A stretch of 64,000 nt of DNA from the NCBI RefSeq assembly GCF_013426205.1, contig NC_089424.1:2790001-2854000 (forward strand), given 5' to 3'. Positions within the stretch are counted from its first letter, which is position 1. The number at the start of each line of letters is the position of its first letter. Below, in pieces: positions 57,362 through 64,000 of the stretch. The stretch is from Metarhizium brunneum (taxonomy: Eukaryota > Ascomycota > Sordariomycetes > Hypocreales > Clavicipitaceae). Below the pieces are notes generated by a model. That model worked only from the letters and a program-made list of their open reading frames with translations. It searched no databases and was not told where the DNA came from. A program made the position numbers and the translations under genes.

Positions 57362-60095
57362 ATCGCTGAAGAAAGGCCCGGTGAGAAGAGCCTCCACTCA
57401 CCAAGAATACATAATACCACAGCCGGATCAGGGGCACATCAAACTCTGTTTAGAAGAGGCAAGACTCATGTGGAAGGCAGCGATCGCAGAGCCCGCTCAC
57501 TTGGCACGCATAACAAGCTCAGTTGTTGATGGTGGATATTTTGTGTTTGTGTGGGTAAGTGATTGTGGAGATTGTCCGACTTGCTGATTTCCTTGTCATG
57601 GGCAAAGCCGGTCGGGTGATCGATCCATGATATTAATGGACATGTACATAGGGCTAATCGAGCTGATAGGGAGCAATGTAAAAGCAACGGCTCACAAGCT
57701 CTCATTCAACCAGAGGGTACGTACGACCGAACAAGTTCGAGCCAAATGGAGACTTCACGTTACTACAACTATGGACATACGTGCATGACGCAAACCGGGC
57801 ATCCCCTTTTGGTTCTCTCATGTGCTCCATTGGCAACCGCGCTACTCCGTACGAAATTAGTACTTATTAACGGCAATGGTAGTAATAATAATAATACAAC
57901 ATCCCCGGGTCGTCAGCACGAGACGAGCAGAACCGTGCCCAGGGTCTTCTGTGCCCGACTTGGCCTGATGAGTCATCTGCGAAATCCACGAATTGCGTAA
58001 CCGCCGGAATTGGTTCAATGAGCAGAGTGGGCGTGGGTAGTTGGCTAAATTGCTTGTTAATTGAGCCTCAACTCAATGCAGAAAGAAATTGCATGCTGGC
58101 CAAGAGACCCTCGCATAGAAGCGGTCGTTACAATACCAGCCACCTTTAAAGTTACTCGATACTCATGGAGGGATTCGGATACCCTTATATCAACAGAGGG
58201 CGGCACAAACGCCGGAGCAACAATACCATAATTACTTGCCCTACCTGATTTGGGCAAGGTCATGGAACGCGCAACAGTCAATTCAATCCAATTTGAGGCT
58301 TGCAGGAATCCATCGCGCTGTATTTCTCCACGTTGTACTGGGGGGTACATTGTTGTTGTATGCAAGTGTTCCCGCCCCGCCCGTACCGGTAGGGATTGCA
58401 AGCAGAAGCCTGAGAATCAAACTTACCACAAACGCGATTAAGCGCGAATACGATTTCTGGAGTTTTGGTACTTCTTGTGATAAGTCTCCTTGAATCAAAG
58501 TCTAACAACTCTTTATACTGTATTACAACAATTTATTATTAGTGTTCGGTCGAATGCCATTGGGACGCAAGAGACTGTTCAACATTGTACAAGGCCGAGT
58601 CCACATGGATATGGATTCCCGTGTTCCACCTTTTCGCTACTAGTGTCAGTCAGCCCCTGGCGAGGCGGGATTTTTCTGCATGCCAAGTCCAAAGAGGACT
58701 GGGACCCCGACTTGCCCGACCATTTGCTTTGGTGAAGGAAGTCAGAGCGGAGCATTCGGGTGGTCGAGGCCATATCCTTGACACTATCAGGCAGGGGTAG
58801 CAACAGACCAAGCTACACACGCGCGGCACCACGCCGCCTCACGACGCATGGTGATGGAGTCAGTACCTTGCTATCTGAAGTCGACCATTTCGGCGATTGC
58901 CGGATTTGCACTGGTAACTGCCAAAATTTCTTCCCTTGCTCGTCAACGCTCCCCGGTCCTCCTGCCAAAGCGGCTCCAGCCCCTCAGCCCCGATCGCCGA
59001 GAGTGCTCATGGCCATCTCGACAAATGTGAATGGTGTGAATTTTCACTATCCTGCACACATCTGCTTGAAGGTTCTGAATTGACGAATGGGAACAAGTAC
59101 AACGTGCTTCGTTGGTGACGCGCAGACTTTGCCGGCAAAGAGCACTTTTGGAGTATCTTATCCTGAGCAGGTTGTTGGTAGGTATGCAACAAATATCAAG
59201 TCTCCCTCCCCCACTCATTGTTTCCTCGGCCTTATACATGCATATATACAACATAGTACGCTTGCTATACCAAGGTATTATTACATGGAGGTAAGATTAT
59301 GTACACGTATTGTACATATTACAGCCTCGTTCCATGAGTCGGACTGTCCTCCGCAACAATGGAAAGCCGCACGGAATGCTTAGCTGTGGCATTCGTGCCT
59401 TGTAGACGTGTAAAATGGACAACCAAACTGGCTGGGACGGTATAATTCAATGGTTCCGAGGCCCTGGCTAGGGTTAGTTGCATTGGTGTGGTCCATTATA
59501 CCTGAGTTAACGGGTTGATCCAATGGCCGACGATACGCCACCACACTTACGCACGGAACTAAGCCTGTTCCTGAATATCACAGAGCGTTATGGTGCCTTT
59601 CACGTCAGCCCTAATTGGTGCTGCCTTGCCCAATCCTCGTCTATGGCACTCGTGAAGGCCATGATGATTGGAGAAATGAGTGTGTATCCCATGCACATTG
59701 CACTCCCTCCCCCACCTCTTCATACTAGTTGATCCACGGAATGTTTAGCGATGGATCTCCTTGGGATTGTTCCAAAGGATGAGCCTCATCGCATCGAACC
59801 CAGCTGCTATGCCGCCCGGCCCAGAGTGGAAGTGCCCGAGTCCACACCGTCAGTTGCCTCCACGGCTTGGGGGATGAATGGAAGCAGACAAAATGGAGCG
59901 GCCGCCTCTTCTCCTGTGACTCGACTCTTGATTCTCGCTCTCAACTCTGTCTCTTGTCAGTCCCAGAGAACGGCTCGGTACTTGGCCGTCTTGCAAGCAA
60001 TTTGTTTGCGTCCTTTCCTTGATCTCAGTATCATTACACTCCTTACTAGGCTTCGGCCACATTACAATCTTTAGTTAGGATAACAAGTCATCGTC

Positions 60096-62631
60096 ATGTC
60101 TTTGTCATTAGGTCTTGGTGTTGGCGGTGCGGCCCCCCCAGCTTTGAACGCCTACTGGGTATGTAAGACATTTTCCTCTTGTCTCACTCACAGCAAAACG
60201 TGCTAATGCCTGCATATTCTTTATAGGGTCAAACTGGTGGTCGTTTCCTGCGTGATATTTGCGACTCTGGTGTCAACTACGCCACTGTTTCTTTCATCAA
60301 CAACTCGCCCGAGAACGGCGATGGTTACCCCGGGAGCAACTTCGGTGCCAACTGCGCCGGAGAGGTCTACACCAATACGGACGGCAAGAAAACCAAGTTG
60401 CTCAGTGCTTGCAGCTTCATCCAGAGAGACATCCCTTACTGCCAAAAAAAGGGCGTCAAGGTCTTGCTGGCCATTGGCGGCGCCCATATTCCAGGAACAA
60501 GTGAATACGCTGTGTCTTCTGAGGAGAAGGGCGTCGAGTTCGCCGAGTTCTTGTATAATGCCTTCGGCCCTTACAAGAGCAGCTGGACGGGCCCTCGACC
60601 CTTCGATAGCACTACCGCGCACGTTTCCGTCGATGGTTTCGATCTGGACTTGGAGGACAGGACACCCAAATTCAGTAAGACTTCCACAAATACTGCATTT
60701 TCTTTTGCCCCTTTACAGAAAAAAATAATCCTAACATGAACACGATAGAAAACGGACCCTATATTGCCATGGTCAACTGGTGGCGTCAGCAGAGCCACAA
60801 AATGTTCATCACTGCCGCCCCTGAGTGTGTCATGTTTGGAAACCAGAACGACGAATTGATCGCGAATGCCGAGTTTGACGCCCTCTTTATCCAGTTCTAC
60901 AACAACCCTGTGTGTGATTCTATCCCCAACAACACTCCTGGTGACAAATTCTCGTATGATGAGTGGGCTGCAAAGGTTGCCACGGGCAAGAGCAAGAACG
61001 CCAAGCTGTTTATCGGCCTGCCCGCCTCAACTGATTCTGCTGGTTCCGGCTACATCGATCACGAGGCCATGAAGGACCTTGTTTGCAGATATCACGACCA
61101 CAAGAACTTTGGCGGTGTCTCTCTCTGGGATGCCACGCGGGCCATGAACAATGTCGGTGCCGAGGGTAAGTCTTTCTTGCAGAGTGCCGCCGAGGCCGTC
61201 CAGTATGTATGCGGGGAGCCTCCCAAGACGACCTCTTCCGCGCCTACATCGACCAAGATTACTTCTACAACCAGCAGCACCACGGTCAAGACGACTTCCG
61301 CTTCTTCTGAGAAGCCCACGACCAGCAACACTGCCTCTGAGAAGTCTGCAACCACCAGCACTTCTTCTGCTAGCTCTTCCGCGAAGCTCACGACTTCTAG
61401 CATCCAGTCCGGTAATGTCACAACAAGCTCTATCTCGTCTGGCAAGCCTACCTCAAGCTCCGCCACCTCTAAGAAGCTGGATACCACCAGTGTTATCGCC
61501 ACTGCTTCCGCCACCAAGTCTGCAACCACATCTAGTGTTGGTATGACTAGCTCTATTCACTGGTCCAACTCGACCGCTACCAGGACTATCCAGACTACGA
61601 GCAAGCCTGTTGCCATCACTACGAGCAAGCCTGTCTCCATGACCACGAGCACCGTATACACCACCTCCGTCCACACCGTGACCGAATGCCCTCCTACCGT
61701 CACTGACTGCCCTGTTGGCCACGTCACGACTGAGATTATCGCTCTCTACACCACAGTATGCCCTGTCACGGAGACTGCTCAGCCTCCCAAGCCCACGACC
61801 ACCAAGGCTGCTGTCATGACCACCAGCACCGTGTACACCACCAAGACTTATACCATCACTGAATGCCCTCCTACGGTGACAGACTGTCCTGTCGGCCATG
61901 TCACCACCAAGGTCATCCCCTTGTACACTACCGTCTGCCCTGTCTCGGAGACTGCTCAGCCTCCCAAGCCTACGACCACCAAGGTTCCTGCCATGACCAC
62001 CAGCACTGTGTATACCACCAAGACTTACACTATCACCAAGTGCCCTCCTACTGTGACAGATTGCCCCGTCGGCCACGTCACCACAGAGGTTATCCCCGCG
62101 TACACTACTGTCTGCCCCGTTAAGGAGACCGAAACTGGCAATGTTCCCAAGCCTACGGGCCCTGCTCCCTCGTCCGCCGCCACCAAGACGACGGTGGTCA
62201 GCAAGACCGTCAAGGTCCAGCAGCCCAGCTCTCTCGCGACCTCTACCCGCTCTGCGGCCGTTGTTCCCCAGCCTTCTGGCAAGGGTTGCTCCGGTCCCAG
62301 CTGCCCTGGCGCCACCAACGCTCCCGGATCTGGCTGCACCGGCCCCGAGTGCCCTGGTGTCGCTATTCCCACCACCGCTCCCGGATCTGGCTGCACCGGC
62401 CCCGAGTGCCCTGGTGTCGCTATTCCCACCAACAGCTGGACCAACAAGCACAGCTCTGGATGCACTGGCCCTCAGTGTTCGGGCGTTGCCATTCCTACAA
62501 ACGCCTGGACTAGCTCCTCCGTCGGCCCTTCTGCTGTCCCCAGCTCCCCCGTGACCGCCGGTGCTTCTACCCTGGCTCTCGGCCTGACTGGTCTCGTCGC
62601 CATTGTTGCCGCTCAGGTTCTGGCCCTGTAA
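60096..62631 (+). CDS. Class III chitinase (GH18) with Ser/Thr stalk, repeats and GPI-type C-terminus
   Basis: Exons 60096-60158, 60227-60674 and 60749-62631 give 797 residues; introns have CTAAT/CTAAC branch sites. The GH18 domain (about 18-328) starts NAYWGQ and holds VLLAIGGAH and the catalytic motif DGFDLDLE (157-164, Glu164 the proton donor), so it should hydrolyse chitin. Then come a Ser/Thr-rich stalk, three 59-residue repeats (TECPPTVTDCPVGHVTTE ... YTTVCPV, about 468-644), Cys-rich modules GSGCTGPECPGVAIPT (about 682-755), and a hydrophobic C-terminus (LALGLTGLVAIVAAQVLAL) typical of GPI anchoring to membrane and wall. The N-terminus (MSLSLGLGVGGAAPPA) is a weak signal peptide; an in-frame TAA 12 bp before the ATG rules out simple upstream extension, but a missed exon could supply one. 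Likely role: cell-wall remodelling or surface chitin attack. Confidence 0.9.
61639..62130 (+). repeat. 177-bp tandem repeat, nearly three copies, inside the chitinase gene
   Basis: Copies begin at ATGACCAC in 61639, 61816 and 61993, exactly 177 bp (59 codons) apart, so repeat number can change without frame loss. The third copy diverges at its end. Confidence 0.9.
62325..62438 (+). repeat. 57-bp tandem repeat, two copies, inside the chitinase gene
   Basis: GGATCTGGCTGCACCGGCCC recurs 57 bp (19 codons) apart and is nearly identical between copies. Related but diverged Cys-rich units flank it on both sides. Confidence 0.85.
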
Positions 62632-64000
62632 GTTGAGGGAATGTCTGTAGACGGGATAGTTCTTTCTTCTAGATGTGCATAGTTGGTGTGGCAATTTATA
62701 TTTTCTTACGGACTAGGCGACTCGTGGACTCTTTTTCTCAATGTCATTCTTAATGGACCACTTCTGATTTTCATCTTCTCTCTTTAAATGACTTATGGGC
62801 CGGCTTTATATGTAGCATGTATAAATATTATGCTAGTCATTCACATGGATGAAAACCTGGGGACTCATGCAAAGTAGTGGACAAGACCTGGGCGGTGATG
62901 CGCTCATCTTAAGCGTTATCGAGCTTTGGCAAACATTCAAAAACTTGATGCTGTCATTTCTTGCGAGCCATGTCCTTTATGCTTTTTGGCTAAATGATTC
63001 ATGTCGACGGGTTGGGAGGTAACAGTCGATTTGCGCGGGCGCGTTTCGCAGATCGACGGCGTTATTTCATGATCGTCCAGTCTAGTCGTATGGAATTCCC
63101 TGTTGTTGAATCCCCAGAAACAGAAGCCTGTTCGTGTGCCTTGCCATGCGCTATTGCCCCAATCGTTTTCGTTGAGGGAGCTGGGCCGTCCAGGCACCTG
63201 CTGGAGACTGGTAGTCCCATACTGGGGACGAATTTAAGCCCTGGGGATACTTGACTGCGGCCAAGTTGGCAACTTGCAAAGGTATACAAGACAGCTACTG
63301 CCCGGTAGATGTCGTGGTTGTGGCGGCGTCGTCGTCGTCATCATCGTCTGAGTAATAAAAAGACGGGGCCGGGCATGTGTCGCCGAGAAGCAGAGTGCCA
63401 GTGCATTCTTTCACGGCTTTAAGGCCTTTTGTTACGGAATGGAAAGAAGGGAATTGAATTGAAAACACCGAGGTGGGCGGGCAGGTTCACGGAGGGATAG
63501 ACATTGCGATGATGGCCTTTTGTGGTGTTGTTTGACACACGTGCTTGGACAAAGCATGTGGTCTGGAGGAGCCGGACCAGACGGTTCAATGTTGCATGGT
63601 GAAAGCCACGGGCCTCTTGTTTATCTCCCCAGATCCCTGCAATCCCTGGTTGGCTGCCTCTCGGCCCCGACAACGTCATGTCTTGGACAGAATATGTTCT
63701 CCACCTCTGAGCAGCCTCGAGCGCTCCAAAGAATCGTCAAGTACGGAGTACGGAGTACGGTTCCTGTTTTTTGTGCCGCCGACGTGATTGGGATCCTCCT
63801 TTTGCCTATGGGAGCACACAGATGCAGGACAGTCGGTGCCTTGGCCCTTGGATTGCAATTTGAAACTCTCCTATTGAATCCTATTCCGATTCGCACTTGA
63901 GCGAGCCATCTTGCGGCAACAGCCTTTCCAGGACCCGTCGACGGGCCCCCTCCCTCCTCCCTATTGTCTCCTCCCCTCCTCGGCCGCCCCTCGTCCGCAG
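62632..64000. other. Spacer to the window end
   Basis: The 3' region of the chitinase, then about 1.3 kb without a recognisable gene. Contains a GTC/ATC trinucleotide run (about 63325-63350), an overlapping double TACGGAGTA at 63742-63757 and a C/T-rich end (63944-63980) that may be the promoter of a gene beyond the window. Confidence 0.5.

Larger units (their letters stand above)
53241..60095. other. 6.9-kb gene-poor spacer
   Basis: The longest gene-free stretch outside the AT desert, with ordinary base composition. I see no domain-bearing frame. It holds a near-perfect long hairpin (57265-57361), a pyrimidine/purine tract (56389-56497), TACTCCGTA at 54689-54697 and 57843-57851, and a GTAATAATAATAATAC microsatellite near 57880. 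An ATG frame of 364 codons on the minus strand (54660-53566) lacks family features and may be chance. Non-coding RNAs, a highly diverged gene split by introns, or an old insertion are possible. Confidence 0.5.

Noticed and set aside
57207..57587. 126-codon frame across the 57.3 kb hairpin
   Set aside because: The frame is created by the two hairpin arms and has no family feature or supporting context; the inverted repeat explains the sequence better.
59880..60064. Possible upstream signal-peptide exon for the chitinase (MNGSRQ ... LLILALNSVSC)
   Set aside because: The acceptor at TTTAG near 60074 would bring the in-frame TAA into the message; no clean donor/acceptor pair found, though a missed exon cannot be excluded.
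61453..62694. 413-codon minus-strand Gly/Arg-rich frame
   Set aside because: Antisense shadow of the repetitive chitinase stalk.

Overview
This window is nuclear DNA of a filamentous ascomycete. The protein families fit Sordariomycetes, probably Hypocreales, but that placement is inference. The evidence is short introns of 50 to 114 nt with GT...CTAAC/CTAAT...AG signals, fungal-type genes (D-arabinono-1,4-lactone oxidase, 2EXR, DUF3433, fungal ABCC transporter, GPI-anchored GH18 chitinase) and a block that looks saturated by repeat-induced point mutation (RIP).

Layout. Positions 1-2250 are a mixed border. It holds a DUF3505-type double zinc-finger pseudogene with CpA-to-TpA lesions, a GC-rich minisatellite, and a 52-residue secreted six-cysteine (knottin-pattern) peptide gene at 1404-1562. 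The peptide gene lies between two long inverted arms (784-1000 and 2026-2244). Positions about 1960-24139 are an extreme AT-rich desert with almost no CpA dinucleotides and no surviving gene. It contains several copies, in both orientations, of a roughly 1 kb repeat whose rightmost copy still encodes a lysine/alanine-rich tail, a second repeat family, a 28-bp tandem array, and one GC-normal solo LTR (14540-14993) with a perfect 5-bp target duplication. The desert ends inside the last repeat copy, directly against an aspartic protease pseudogene that has lost its 5' end.

From 24.3 kb onward the DNA is ordinary gene-bearing euchromatin: D-arabinono-1,4-lactone oxidase (+), a 2EXR protein (-), a Cys-rich single-pass membrane protein with an in-frame stop (-), a 14-exon ABCC transporter (+), a coiled-coil protein (-), a pirin (-), a DUF3433 multi-membrane-span protein (+), a disordered hypothetical protein (-) and a GPI-type class III chitinase (+). 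The genes are mostly unrelated single units with separate promoters. I see no biosynthetic cluster and no tRNA or rRNA gene. The 6.9 kb spacer before the chitinase has no recognisable gene, but it contains a near-perfect 30-bp inverted repeat (hairpin) and a long pyrimidine/purine tract. A 9-mer, TACTCCGTA (either strand), recurs in the right-hand spacers far more often than chance predicts.

Strongest leads: the knottin-pattern gene between inverted arms, the repeat family with a Lys/Ala-rich coding tail, the 57.3 kb hairpin, and the mutated DUF3505 and protease genes flanking the RIP block.
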